In this document: positions 25,019 to 33,812 of the stretch, piece after piece
How the letters are laid out: every line of letters starts with the position of its first letter
How positions within the stretch are numbered: the first letter of the stretch is position 1
Assembly: GCA_025980665.1 (NCBI GenBank)
Contig: JAICXC010000011.1
Location: 1 to 63,213 of the forward strand
Direction of reading: 5' to 3'
Length of the DNA: 63,213 nucleotides
DNA from: Bryobacteraceae bacterium
Lineage (GTDB): Bacteria > Acidobacteriota > Terriglobia > Bryobacterales > Bryobacteraceae
The notes under the pieces: model-generated
What the model saw: the letters and a program-made list of their open reading frames with translations, nothing else
The model's database searches: none
What the model was told of the DNA's origin: nothing
Translations under genes and position numbers: made by a program

Positions 25019-25452
25019 GCCTCTTTTCAGCCCTCTCTGTAAGCGCCTCGGGCATGTCCGCCCAGCGTGCGCGCACCGAACTGCTGGTGGAAAATCTTGC
25101 CAACGCCGACACTACGCGGACTCCGGAAGGCGGTCCGTATCGCCGCAAGGACGCCGTATTCGCGGCGGACTCCGGGGTGGGCCAGTTTTCGGCGATGTTT
25201 GAATCCCAGGTGAATCCGTCCAGCTCCGGTGTGCGCGTGGCGCAGGTCATCACCGATCAGCGCGATCCCGAAATGCGCTATATGCCCGGTCATCCCGATG
25301 CGAACAAGGACGGCTACGTCGCATACCCGCGCATGAATCCGGCCGAAGACATGGTAGATCTCCTGAGCGCTTCCCGCGGATATCAAGCCAATGTGGCGGC
25401 GATCAGCGCGGTGAAAGACATGATCAACCACTCGCTGGACTTGTTCAAGTAG
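25015..25452 (+). CDS. flgC: Flagellar basal-body rod protein FlgC
   Basis: The 145-residue protein begins SLFSALSVSASGMSAQRARTELLVENLANADTTRTPEGGPYRRKDAVF. This contains the FlgC version of the rod motif, and it ends with MVDLLSASRGYQANVAAISAVKDMINHSLDLFK. It polymerises in the proximal rod with FlgB and FliE, whose genes flank it. Confidence 0.96.
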   Translation: MSLFSALSVSASGMSAQRARTELLVENLANADTTRTPEGGPYRRKDAVFAADSGVGQFSAMFESQVNPSSSGVRVAQVITDQRDPEMRYMPGHPDANKDGYVAYPRMNPAEDMVDLLSASRGYQANVAAISAVKDMINHSLDLFK

Positions 25453-25476
25453 AGAACTTTCCGATAGACGATCTCC

Positions 25477-25779
25477 ATGAACATCTCTCCCATCCAGCCA
25501 TCCAGCATCCAGCCCGTAGGGCCGATCGAAATCGGCGGAGCTGCTCCTGCGTCCGGAAGCAGCGAATTCGGAAACATCCTGCAAGGAGCGATCGACCAGG
25601 TAGAGGGCGCCAGTAACAACGCCAATCAGAGCGTGCAGCAGTTTCTGTCTGGCGACGGCGAAGATCTGCACACGACCGTGCTCGCCGTGCAGCGCGCCAG
25701 CCTCGAGTTCGACATGCTGATGCAGGTGCGCAATAAGGTTGTTTCGGCTTATCAAGAAGTCATGCGCATGCAAATGTAG
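25477..25779 (+). CDS. fliE: Flagellar hook-basal body complex protein FliE
   Basis: The 100-residue protein has a variable Pro-rich start followed by the FliE core (EFGNILQGAIDQVEGASNNANQSVQQFLSGDGEDLHTTVLAVQRASLEFDMLMQVRNKVVSAYQEVMRMQM). It links the MS ring to the rod. It lies 24 bp after flgC and 27 bp before fliF. Confidence 0.96.
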   Translation: MNISPIQPSSIQPVGPIEIGGAAPASGSSEFGNILQGAIDQVEGASNNANQSVQQFLSGDGEDLHTTVLAVQRASLEFDMLMQVRNKVVSAYQEVMRMQM

Positions 25780-25806
25780 CTGCGACTCGACTGACCTTTC
25801 ACTCCC

Positions 25807-27462
25807 ATGGATCAAGTTAAACGGATTTTTGGAACTCTCTCAGCCCGCCAGTTGACCACCATCCTCCTGGTAGCGGCGCTCGTCGCCGGGGGAATCTATG
25901 GATTCACGCAATACCAGCGCGAAGCCGGATTTCGCCCGCTATATACCACGCTGGCTCCGGAAGACGCCGCACTGGTGGTGCAGCGCCTAAAAGAAAGCGG
26001 CGTAGCCTATCGTATTTCGGCGACCGGCACGATGATTTCCGTTCCCGAAGATAGAGTCGCCGAACTGCGCCTGGATATGGCCGGTGCAGGGCTGCCCAAG
26101 AGTGGCCGGATCGGCTTCGAGATATTCGATAAAACCAACCTCGGCATGACCGACTTCGCCGAACATGTGAATTATCGCCGTGCTCTGGAAGGTGAGCTGG
26201 AGCGTTCAGTGATGGCGCTCAACGAAGTGGAGCAGGCCCGGGTTCACATCTCCTTTCCCCAGGAATCCGTATTCCAGGAGGCTCGTCAGCCGGCCAAAGC
26301 CAGCGTGCTGCTGCGTCTTCGTGGTAGCGCGCAACTTCCGGAGAGCGCCATTCCGGCAATTACGCATTTGATCTCCAGTGCCGTGGAAGGACTGGCTCCG
26401 GATGCGGTCTCGGTTCTGGACATGCGCGGCAATCTCCTGAGTCGTGCCAAACGGATTAGCAGCGATGCCGATTCCGGTTCGGGATCCTCCGAAGCCTCGC
26501 TCGAATACCGGCACTCGGTGGAACAGGATCTAACCGCCAAGCTGGACGCAACGCTCGAGCCCCTGGTGGGCGCGGGCCGATTCCGCGCCGCCGTCTCCGT
26601 CGACACCGACCTCACGAGCGGCGAGCAAAGCGAGGAACATTTCGATCCAACGCAATCCGTGATGGTGAGCTCGCAGAAGAGCGAAGATATTTCGTCTCCG
26701 TCGCACACTGCCGCCGGAATTCCCGGAACCGCTTCGAACTTGCCGGATCCGGCGCCGCCCCCTGTTTCCGTAGGCGGCGGATCTTCGCGCAAGACGGAAA
26801 GTGCCAATTATCAATCCAGCCGCACTGTGAAGCGCACGGTGCTCCCGCAAGGCGGCATTAAGCGGTTATCGATCTCCGTTCTGATCGACCACGAGGTGCA
26901 CTTTGAAGGATCAGGCGCGCAGGCCAAACGAGTGCTGACGCCGCCGACGCCGGAACGCCTCAAAGTGATTCACGATCTGGCCGCTGCCGCTGTCGGATTT
27001 AACATGGAACGCGGCGACCAGCTAATCGTCGAAAGTCTGCCATTCGAATCGACCGTTAATCTCGAGCAGCCGGGAGCATCGCCTGTCCCGGTCGAGGCGC
27101 CGTTGTCGCCGATCGAGCAACTCAAGAAGAACCCCAAGCTGCTGTACGGTGCGGCTGGAGGTGCGGCAGTCGTGCTCGCCGGCTTGTTCTTCCTGGTTTT
27201 CAAGATGCTGAAAAAATCACCGCCTCCAGCGCAAATGCGTCCGACTGAATCCCTGCCTCCGGTGGGCGCTGAAGCGGTCAGCGCACAAAAATTAGGCGGG
27301 TCGGATACCTGGGCGCCGTCCTCGTTAGGAGCTGCATCGCTACCTGCGCTCGCTCCCGCCAGGATCGAAGTCCTCACCAACCAGATTCGCGAAACTGCAC
27401 AAAAAGACGGAGAGATCTGCGCCGGAGTGTTGCGCGGATGGCTCCGCGAGGAACATAGCTAG
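25807..27462 (+). CDS. fliF: Flagellar MS-ring protein FliF
   Basis: The 551-residue protein has one membrane span near residues 15-34 and a second near 448-468 (YGAAGGAAVVLAGLFFLVFKM). Between them are the YscJ/FliF ring-building domain (YTTLAPEDAALVVQRLKESGVAYRI, GRIGFEIFDKTNLGMTDFAEHVNYRRALEGELERSVMAL) and the FliF C-domain (NYQSSRTVKRTVLPQGGIKRLSISVLID). The C-terminal tail, which normally contacts FliG, is here long and Ala/Pro-rich, ending VLRGWLREEHS. Confidence 0.96.
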   Translation: MDQVKRIFGTLSARQLTTILLVAALVAGGIYGFTQYQREAGFRPLYTTLAPEDAALVVQRLKESGVAYRISATGTMISVPEDRVAELRLDMAGAGLPKSGRIGFEIFDKTNLGMTDFAEHVNYRRALEGELERSVMALNEVEQARVHISFPQESVFQEARQPAKASVLLRLRGSAQLPESAIPAITHLISSAVEGLAPDAVSVLDMRGNLLSRAKRISSDADSGSGSSEASLEYRHSVEQDLTAKLDATLEPLVGAGRFRAAVSVDTDLTSGEQSEEHFDPTQSVMVSSQKSEDISSPSHTAAGIPGTASNLPDPAPPPVSVGGGSSRKTESANYQSSRTVKRTVLPQGGIKRLSISVLIDHEVHFEGSGAQAKRVLTPPTPERLKVIHDLAAAAVGFNMERGDQLIVESLPFESTVNLEQPGASPVPVEAPLSPIEQLKKNPKLLYGAAGGAAVVLAGLFFLVFKMLKKSPPPAQMRPTESLPPVGAEAVSAQKLGGSDTWAPSSLGAASLPALAPARIEVLTNQIRETAQKDGEICAGVLRGWLREEHS

Positions 27463-27465
27463 GCC

Positions 27466-28485
27466 ATGGCGGCTCCCGCGCACGCTCAAGTTCTCTCCGG
27501 CATTCAGAAAGCCGCAATTCTGCTGATTTCGATAGGCGACCAGGCTTCCGCGGAATTGCTCAAGCGCCTGGGTGACGATGAAGTCCAGGCAGTCACCGCC
27601 GCCATCGCAAGCCTCCCGGCTATTTCGCGGGAACAGGCGGAAGAAGTTCTGGAAGAGTTTCGGTCCGCGACTTCACAGGGGCAGGGTCACGGCGGGGTGG
27701 ATTTCGCCAAACGCATTCTGACCTCTGCATTCGGGGCCGAAGGCAGCAAGAAACACGTAGAGCGGCTTCCAAAAGCAGCTGGCCGCAGCTCCGATGCCGG
27801 CCAGCGCCTGCAAAAACTCGATCCGCAACTTCTGGCGCGTTTCGTCGAAAGCGAGCATCCGCAAACCATTGCGTTGGTTCTGGCGCATTTGAGCGCGGGC
27901 CAGTCGGCCGCGGTGCTGCGTTCGATGCCCTCCGACCTCCGAGGGGAAGTCACCATCCGGCTGGCAAGTCTGGATCAGATTTCGCCCGTGGTGATGAACA
28001 AAATCTCGGCCATCATTTCCCGGAAACTCCAAACGCTGGGCGAGGTCAAGCGCGAATCTTCCGGCGGCCTGCGCGCCGTGGCGGAGATTTTCAACCAGTT
28101 GGATGGCGAGATGTCCAACGATATTCTGTCGCAGGTGGGCGAACGCGACTCAGCTCTGGTGGAAGCCATTCGCCAGCAGATGTTCGTGTTCGACGATCTG
28201 ATGATGATCGATGCCAACGGCATCAAAGAGCTGCTGGGCCGCGCCGATCGCAAGCAGCTCACCATCGCCCTCAAAGGTAGCAGTGACGAGTTGCGCAAAC
28301 ATCTATTGCAGGGCATGTCCCAACGCGGCGCCGCCATGCTCCTCGAAGACATGGAAGCCATGGGTCCGGTGAAGATCAAGGAAGTCGAGGGTGCGCAGCA
28401 AATGATGATCGCGCTGCTTCGCCAGCTCGAGCAGGAAGGCGTCGTGAGCCTGAAGGGAGGCGGTGATGAGCAATACATCGTCTAG
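27466..28485 (+). CDS. fliG: Flagellar motor switch protein FliG
   Basis: The 339-residue protein has the three FliG regions: N-domain binding FliF (GIQKAAILLISIGDQASAELLKRLGDDEVQAVTAAIA), middle domain with HPQTIALVLAHLSAGQSAAVLRSMP (the EHPQT motif), and C-domain with the torque helix (MFVFDDLMMIDANGIKELLGRADRKQLTIALKGSSDELRKHLLQGMSQRGAAMLLEDMEAMGPVKIKEVE). It ends near GGDEQYIV. Its last 20 bases overlap fliH. Confidence 0.97.
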   Translation: MAAPAHAQVLSGIQKAAILLISIGDQASAELLKRLGDDEVQAVTAAIASLPAISREQAEEVLEEFRSATSQGQGHGGVDFAKRILTSAFGAEGSKKHVERLPKAAGRSSDAGQRLQKLDPQLLARFVESEHPQTIALVLAHLSAGQSAAVLRSMPSDLRGEVTIRLASLDQISPVVMNKISAIISRKLQTLGEVKRESSGGLRAVAEIFNQLDGEMSNDILSQVGERDSALVEAIRQQMFVFDDLMMIDANGIKELLGRADRKQLTIALKGSSDELRKHLLQGMSQRGAAMLLEDMEAMGPVKIKEVEGAQQMMIALLRQLEQEGVVSLKGGGDEQYIV

Positions 28486-29101
28486 AATCCTTCGGAACGG
28501 CGATCTTTCGGCGGTGACGCCGATGGCGTGGCGCAGCACGGAGACGCCTCCTCCGGTCCCGCGCCCCCCCCGCGCTCCGACCATGGATGCGGGCAACTCC
28601 GACGATCCGGACGCAGCCCGAAAAGAATCCTATCAGCGTGGATTTTCAGAAGGCCGCAATATCGGCCACGAACAAGCCCTCGCGGAGATCCAGCCCGTGA
28701 TGGACCGCCTTTCGCGCTCGCTGGCCGACTTGGCTACCGTGCGTTCGCGCGTACGCAAGACCGCCGAATCGGATCTGCTCAAATTAGCGATCGCCGTGGC
28801 GCGCCGCGTAATTCATCGCGAGCTGACGCTCGATCCCAGTTCCATCGAAGGGCTCATTCGCGTGGCTCTGGAAAAGCTGGAATCGCGCGAACTGTGCCGC
28901 GTGCGCGTGCACCCCGACCAGGAACCGGTTATCCGGAGTTTGCTGGCCCGCTTTTCGGCGGCGCCCGTGGAATTAATCCCCGATCCAACATTACAGTGCG
29001 GAGACCTGCTGTTTGAAACCGCCCATGGCACCCTCGACGGCTCTATCGAAGCGCAGCTTCAGGAGATCGAACGCGGTTTTGCCGACAGGATAAATCGTTG
29101 A
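28466..29101 (+). CDS. fliH: Flagellar export ATPase regulator FliH
   Basis: A Pro-rich disordered start (about 40 residues) leads to a coiled-coil region (KESYQRGFSEGRNIGHEQALAEIQPVMDRLSRSLADL). The C-terminal FliH/YscL domain follows (ESDLLKLAIAVARRVIHRELTLDPSSIEGLIRVALEKL... ELIPDPTLQCGDLLFETAHGTLDGSIEAQLQEIERGF). It holds FliI at the export gate. The ATG at 28466 has GGGAGG just upstream; the adjacent GTG 28463 is an alternative. It overlaps fliG by 20 bp and fliI by 4 bp. Confidence 0.92.
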   Translation: MSNTSSRILRNGDLSAVTPMAWRSTETPPPVPRPPRAPTMDAGNSDDPDAARKESYQRGFSEGRNIGHEQALAEIQPVMDRLSRSLADLATVRSRVRKTAESDLLKLAIAVARRVIHRELTLDPSSIEGLIRVALEKLESRELCRVRVHPDQEPVIRSLLARFSAAPVELIPDPTLQCGDLLFETAHGTLDGSIEAQLQEIERGFADRINR

Positions 29102-30441
29102 CCTTCATGAGCGCGGAAGTTCCCGATCAAGACGTGCTGGTTCCGTATCTCAAAGACTTGGAACAGCTCGATTTGCTGCCGTGGTGCGGAAAGGTTACCG
29201 CCACCGTGGGGCTGCTGATCGAATCGCAGGGACCCGCCGTGGCCATTGGCGATTTCTGCGAAGTATTCACCACCAAAGGGCACAGCATCCGCACCCAGGT
29301 GATCGGATTCCGCAACGGGCGTGTGCTCTCCATGCCTCTAGAAGAACCCGAAGGATTGCAGCTGGGCAGTAGAGTGATCGCCCGTGTGCAGGATGCACGG
29401 CTGGCGGTCGGACCCGGTCTGCTCGGCCGCGTGCTGGACGGATTCGGACAACCGATGGACGGCGGCCCTCCGGTGGAAGCCGTAGAAACGTATCCGTTGT
29501 ATGCTCCGCCTCCGAACCCGCTTTCGCGGAAGCATATCACCCAGCGCCTAGTCACCGGGATTCGTTCTATCGATAGCCTGCTGACATGCGGTAAAGGCCA
29601 GAGAATTGGCCTGTTCGGCGGCAGCGGCGTTGGAAAAAGCACGCTGCTGGGAGCCATGTCCAGGCAAAATTCGGCCCAGGTCAGCGTGATCGCGCTGATC
29701 GGCGAGCGCAACCGCGAGGTCAAAGCGTTTCTAGATCAGGAGCTCGGCCCGGACGGTATGAAACGTTCGCTGGTGGTGGCCGCGACGTCCGACCGTCCTG
29801 CGCCGTTGCGTATCCGTGCGGCCTTCGTCGCGCTGGCCGCCGCGGAGTACTTTCGCGACCAAGGTCTGGACGTGCTGCTGGTGATGGATTCAGTGACGCG
29901 GCTGGCTATGGCGCAGCGCGAAATCGGACTGGCCGCCGGCGAGCCGCCCAGCCAAAAAGGGTACCCGCCGTCTGTGTACACCTTGTTGCCCAAAGTTTTC
30001 GAACGCGCCGGGAATTTTGAATCCGGCTCGATCACCGGATTCTTCACGGTCCTCGTGGAAGGCGACGATTTCAACGAACCCATTTGCGATGCGGCGCGCG
30101 GCATCCTCGACGGGCACTTGATCCTCTCCCGCGACCTCGCCGCTACCGGGCATTATCCAGCTATTGACGTACTGAGTTCGGTCAGCCGTTTGGCGAACAA
30201 AGTCGCCACGCCGGAAGAAACCGCGGCCGCGCAGAAGATCCGCGAGGCGCTGGCGCTATACCAGCAGTCCGCGGATTTGATCCAGCTCGGTGCCCACGTC
30301 CAGGGCGCGAATCCCAAGCTGGACCAGAGTCTTCGGATGCGGCCGCAGCTTCTCGATTTCCTGAAGCAATCCCCCGACACGCACACGTCCAAGGAAGAGA
30401 CCTCCCACCGGCTGCTCGCCCTGGCTAAGGAACTTGTGTGA
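29098..30441 (+). CDS. fliI: Flagellum-specific export ATPase FliI
   Basis: The 447-residue F1-beta-like ATPase has Walker A GGSGVGKSTLLGAMS, Walker B LLVMDSVTRLAMAQREIGLAAGEPPSQKGYPPSVYTLLPKVFERAG (the DSVTR/ALxE-type region of FliI) and a C-terminal helical domain. It energises substrate release for export with FliH and FliJ. The start is a TTG at 29098 overlapping the fliH stop (TTGA), with AGGA 7 bases before it; ATG 29107 is a possible second start. Confidence 0.96.
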   Translation: MTFMSAEVPDQDVLVPYLKDLEQLDLLPWCGKVTATVGLLIESQGPAVAIGDFCEVFTTKGHSIRTQVIGFRNGRVLSMPLEEPEGLQLGSRVIARVQDARLAVGPGLLGRVLDGFGQPMDGGPPVEAVETYPLYAPPPNPLSRKHITQRLVTGIRSIDSLLTCGKGQRIGLFGGSGVGKSTLLGAMSRQNSAQVSVIALIGERNREVKAFLDQELGPDGMKRSLVVAATSDRPAPLRIRAAFVALAAAEYFRDQGLDVLLVMDSVTRLAMAQREIGLAAGEPPSQKGYPPSVYTLLPKVFERAGNFESGSITGFFTVLVEGDDFNEPICDAARGILDGHLILSRDLAATGHYPAIDVLSSVSRLANKVATPEETAAAQKIREALALYQQSADLIQLGAHVQGANPKLDQSLRMRPQLLDFLKQSPDTHTSKEETSHRLLALAKELV

Positions 30442-30902
30442 AGACTTTCCGTTTCCCGCTCCAACGAGTGCTCGAATGGCGCGCACTGCAATTGCGCGTG
30501 GAAGAAGAAAAGCTCGCTGGATTGCAACAGCATCTCGCCTCTTTGCTCCAGTTAGGAGAGAAGCTGGCAGCGGAACGGAACCGTTCCCAGGCGCAGCTCT
30601 TTTCTTCCGGTACGGCAGTCGGATCGGATCTCCAGTCTTGGGCGCTGTATCAAGCGCGGCTGGTAAAGCAGCAGGAAATCCTGAAGATCCAGCTTGCGCA
30701 GTGCGAGAAGCTGACCCTGGAACAGCGCCAGCGGTTGCTCAAGGCACGTACCGACCATCGGGTTCTCGAAAAGCTCAAAGAACGGCGCTGGCGGCAGTGG
30801 GTGTATCTCAACGATCGCGAACTGGAAGACACTGCCGCCGAAGTGTATCTATCCAAGTGGAGCCGCGAGGATCTGGAAAACAAATCGGCCGAGGTGCTTT
30901 AA
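30438..30902 (+). CDS. fliJ: Flagellar export protein FliJ
   Basis: The 154-residue, almost wholly coiled-coil protein begins MKTFRFPLQRVLEWRALQLRVEEEKLAGLQ. This is the FliJ pattern (F.F.LQ.vL..r....E......). It inserts into the FliI hexamer and contacts FlhA. The start is a GTG overlapping the fliI stop (GTGA). It is the last flagellar gene of the window and converges on the GGDEF-like gene with a 4-bp gap. FliK and hook genes do not follow. Confidence 0.9.
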   Translation: MKTFRFPLQRVLEWRALQLRVEEEKLAGLQQHLASLLQLGEKLAAERNRSQAQLFSSGTAVGSDLQSWALYQARLVKQQEILKIQLAQCEKLTLEQRQRLLKARTDHRVLEKLKERRWRQWVYLNDRELEDTAAEVYLSKWSREDLENKSAEVL

Positions 30903-30906
30903 ACTG

Positions 30907-31938
30907 CTACGCTCCTGGTTTATTCTCTGGACCTGCCATCGCCGCCGCCATCTGTTCGAGCTTCCGGTAGAATTTTGAAGGATCTGAATCCTTGCGGCGG
31001 TCTACAATCCCGCTGGAGGTTTCGACCGTAAGCATCTGGGCCACGCCGCTGGTCCATACCGGAAACGACATCGATAGCCTGCGGTTGATTTCGGCAGAAA
31101 GCGCCATCGCGCCGGAAGGATCCATATCCAGAATCGCGCTAAACACGTCTTCGCTCCAACGGCCAATCATGGCTTCCCCACCCAGAATGCTGTCGAATTG
31201 CTGGACCAGCGTACGGAGGGCATCGGTGATCACATCCGATGAGTATTGGCGTTCGAGGCGGCGCAAGTTGCGAGCGCTCACCAGCAGCACGCAGAACGAA
31301 TCGTTCCGCTGCAGCAGAAGTTCGATGCGCTCGTTGAGCTTTTGCCGGTTCCAGGCGCCGGAAACGTGGTCCCGATCCATCCGGCTGCGCTCATTGTCCA
31401 TCGCTTGGTGCAGTGTGCGGATTTCGTCCTGAAGCTGGGTCACCACCAGTTGATGGCTCCGGCGCAGTTGGCCATAGCTTCTGGCAATCGCGCTGGTTGC
31501 CGACTCAATTCCAGAGCGGATCTTTTCGATGTCGTCGCTTGCGGCTAAAGCTTCCAATTGTTCAACTTCCCGTCGAAGCTGAAGGTCGCAGTCGTTCCCA
31601 TTGGCCGAGACGCTCTCAGCGAAAACTTTCATGGCCGCCGCCGCGTTTTGCAGATCCTTACGCATCCGGCCCATCTGTTCCCGGGCCTGATCGCGATAAT
31701 TGCGGAGTTCCCCGCGCAAGGAAGCCTGGACAGCATTGTAATGCTCGGGTGCGGATGCCTGACTGCATTGCGAATCGAGGGACTGCAACCGCTGGCGGAA
31801 ATATTCGGTAGTATGCGGGTCCAGTTCCACGGCGTATTCCGAGGACGACTTAATCGCCAGTGTGTAACACTTGGCCAGCGTCTGCTGCAATTCTTCGAGA
31901 CGCTCCAATTCCGTCGCCGCTTTACGCAAAGAGATCAT
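30907..31938 (-). CDS. Coiled-coil protein with degenerate GGDEF domain
   Basis: Residues 1-185 are predicted helical and coiled coil (LERLEELQQTLAKCY, RRSHQLVVTQLQDEIRTLHQAMDNERSRMD). Residues 186-340 follow the GGDEF fold: DRDHVSGAWNRQKLNERI replaces the usual D.LTGL.NR entry, and GRWSEDVFSAIL at 259-270 sits where the active-site GGDEF should be. S262-E-D-V-F266 lacks the two glycines and the metal/base residues, so cyclic-di-GMP synthesis is unlikely. It may instead sense nucleotides or act structurally in motility, given its position next to fliJ. No I-site RxxD is visible. Confidence 0.82.
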   Translation of the reverse strand: MISLRKAATELERLEELQQTLAKCYTLAIKSSSEYAVELDPHTTEYFRQRLQSLDSQCSQASAPEHYNAVQASLRGELRNYRDQAREQMGRMRKDLQNAAAAMKVFAESVSANGNDCDLQLRREVEQLEALAASDDIEKIRSGIESATSAIARSYGQLRRSHQLVVTQLQDEIRTLHQAMDNERSRMDRDHVSGAWNRQKLNERIELLLQRNDSFCVLLVSARNLRRLERQYSSDVITDALRTLVQQFDSILGGEAMIGRWSEDVFSAILDMDPSGAMALSAEINRRLSMSFPVWTSGVAQMLTVETSSGIVDRRKDSDPSKFYRKLEQMAAAMAGPENKPGA

Positions 31939-32069
31939 AATGCGAGCTTTCTAAGCCATCGGCGGGACGATTCCCGGACTTGAGGTCCTAAGGTAAAGCG
32001 AAGACAGGAGATACGTCAAGGAGAATGCCCCGGCTGGGCCCGAGTTTTGATCACAGATTAGCCCCACCA

Positions 32070-32120
32070 ATAAAAAAGGCCGGTTCGGGACCTCGCGGGG
32101 AGCAAGATGCCGAACCGGCT
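32070..32120 (-). terminator. Terminator of the HtrA-family gene
   Basis: GCCGGTTCGG (32079-32088) and CCGAACCGGC (32110-32119) form a 10-bp stem. On the minus strand it is followed by CCTTTTTTATT. The rest of the gap 31939-32138 shows no gene. Confidence 0.88.
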
Positions 32121-32138
32121 ACTCAAGGACTGCTTATC

Positions 32139-33647
32139 TTAGACGCCCACGTAAATCGTGTGCCCGTCTCGATTCACAAGCAGAAGGGTTCCGTCTTTGG
32201 AGTTACGGACCGCAGCTTCAAACTCGGCGACATTCTTTACCGGCCGCCGGTTGACTTCCTGGATCACGTCTCCACGCTGCAGGCCGGCGCTGGCTGCCGC
32301 ACTGGCCGGGCTGACGTCGCTCACCACCACACCGGTAGCGCTGGCGGGGAGCTTAAGGTCACGCGCAATTTGTGAGGTCACGTTTTCGACCGTGACTCCT
32401 TCGAGCGCGTTATCAGAACCGTTGTCGCGGCCGTTGCCGCCCCGATTCGTCGCTTCCTCAGGGTTAAGCTCGCCGAGCGTAACCGGGAGGGTACGCTGCG
32501 CGCCGTCGCGCCAGATTTTCAGGCTCACGTTCGAATCCGGCTGCATGCTGGAAATCATGTTCCGCAGCTGGTTTGCATCGTAAACCGCATGGCCGTTCAC
32601 TTCGAGGATGATGTCGCCATTTTTCAGACCGGCCTTCTGCGCCGGGCTGTTGGCTTCCACTTCACCCACTAGGGCGCCCTGCGAATCCTTCACTCCGAAC
32701 TGCCGGGCGATGGTCGGCGTCACGTCCTGCGGCAGGATTCCCAAGCGGGCGCGGGTCACCTTGCCGTTCTTCAGGATCTGATCCATGATGTTGCGGGCCA
32801 AGTTCACAGGTACTGCGAATCCGATGCCCTGGTTACCTTCCGAGCCGTGCGCGATGATGGCCGTGTTAATACCAATCAATTCACCGCGATCGTTTACCAG
32901 CGCTCCACCCGAATTTCCTGGATTGATCGCCGCATCGGTCTGGATGAAGTCCTCATAGCCCTCAATTTCGTTGCGCATCCCGCGGTGGGTGGCGCTCACG
33001 ATACCCAGCGTTACGCTCTCGCCCACGCCAAACGGATTGCCGACGGCCAAGGCATAGTCGCCAACTTCAACTCGGTCGGAATCACCAATAGTGATGGCCG
33101 GAAGATTCCCGGCGTCGATCTTCACCAGCGCGACGTCGGTCTTGTCATCCGTCCCGATCACGCGAGCTTTATATTCTCGACGATCGGAAAGAACGACTTG
33201 CACATTCGTGGCTCCATCGACAACATGGTTGTTAGTTAGGATGTAGCCTTCCGGGCTCACGATCACGCCCGAGCCGAGCCCCTCGGACCGCTGTTCGTCC
33301 GGGATATTCGGAATAGCGAACTGGCCGCCCCCAAACTGGTCGCCGAAAAACTGGCGCAACTGATCCGGTATCTGGCCTTGATCTTGGCCCCGTTGCCCCC
33401 GGCGCGCACCGGTCTTGACCACTTTGGATGACCGGATGCTGACCACGGTCGGAACCACCGCCTTAACTACCGGCGCGAACCCTGTCCGGCTCGGCCCCAC
33501 CTTGGCATCGGTAAACTTAAACGTCGCTGGCGGATTCGCTTGTGAACCCTTTTGCGCATGCGCGACACCTAGGCCGCCCAACGCTAACCCCAACGCCACA
33601 ACTACCGCGGCGGCCACGTGCCCCCGCCCAAACGTAATCTTACTCAT
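32139..33647 (-). CDS. Periplasmic Do-like serine protease (HtrA/DegP family)
   Basis: The 502-residue protein has a signal peptide (VAAAVVVALGLALGGLGVAHA), a chymotrypsin-fold protease with His in TNNHVVDGATN, Asp in DKTDVALVKID and Ser in NPGNSGGALVND, and two PDZ domains (about 290-375 and 410-500; LGILPQDVTPTIARQFGV, KLPASATGVVVSDVSPASAAASAGLQRGDVI). The ATG at 33647 is preceded by GGAGG; upstream codons in the frame are not secretion-like. It handles misfolded envelope proteins. A Gln/Gly/Arg-rich insertion precedes the protease domain. Confidence 0.94.
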   Translation of the reverse strand: MSKITFGRGHVAAAVVVALGLALGGLGVAHAQKGSQANPPATFKFTDAKVGPSRTGFAPVVKAVVPTVVSIRSSKVVKTGARRGQRGQDQGQIPDQLRQFFGDQFGGGQFAIPNIPDEQRSEGLGSGVIVSPEGYILTNNHVVDGATNVQVVLSDRREYKARVIGTDDKTDVALVKIDAGNLPAITIGDSDRVEVGDYALAVGNPFGVGESVTLGIVSATHRGMRNEIEGYEDFIQTDAAINPGNSGGALVNDRGELIGINTAIIAHGSEGNQGIGFAVPVNLARNIMDQILKNGKVTRARLGILPQDVTPTIARQFGVKDSQGALVGEVEANSPAQKAGLKNGDIILEVNGHAVYDANQLRNMISSMQPDSNVSLKIWRDGAQRTLPVTLGELNPEEATNRGGNGRDNGSDNALEGVTVENVTSQIARDLKLPASATGVVVSDVSPASAAASAGLQRGDVIQEVNRRPVKNVAEFEAAVRNSKDGTLLLVNRDGHTIYVGV

Positions 33648-33812
33648 AGCACCTCCAGAAGAATGAGTTCCAACGGCTTGGAACCGGCCCGCAGTCGCCG
33701 GTTTCAGCCGGGATTGTGGTCTCAGTCCATTGGACGCAGGAGGAACCAAAAGGTTAGCGGAGGCTCGGATCGTCCTAAATATAGAGATATTAACGGTTTG
33801 CCGGGTCTGTTG

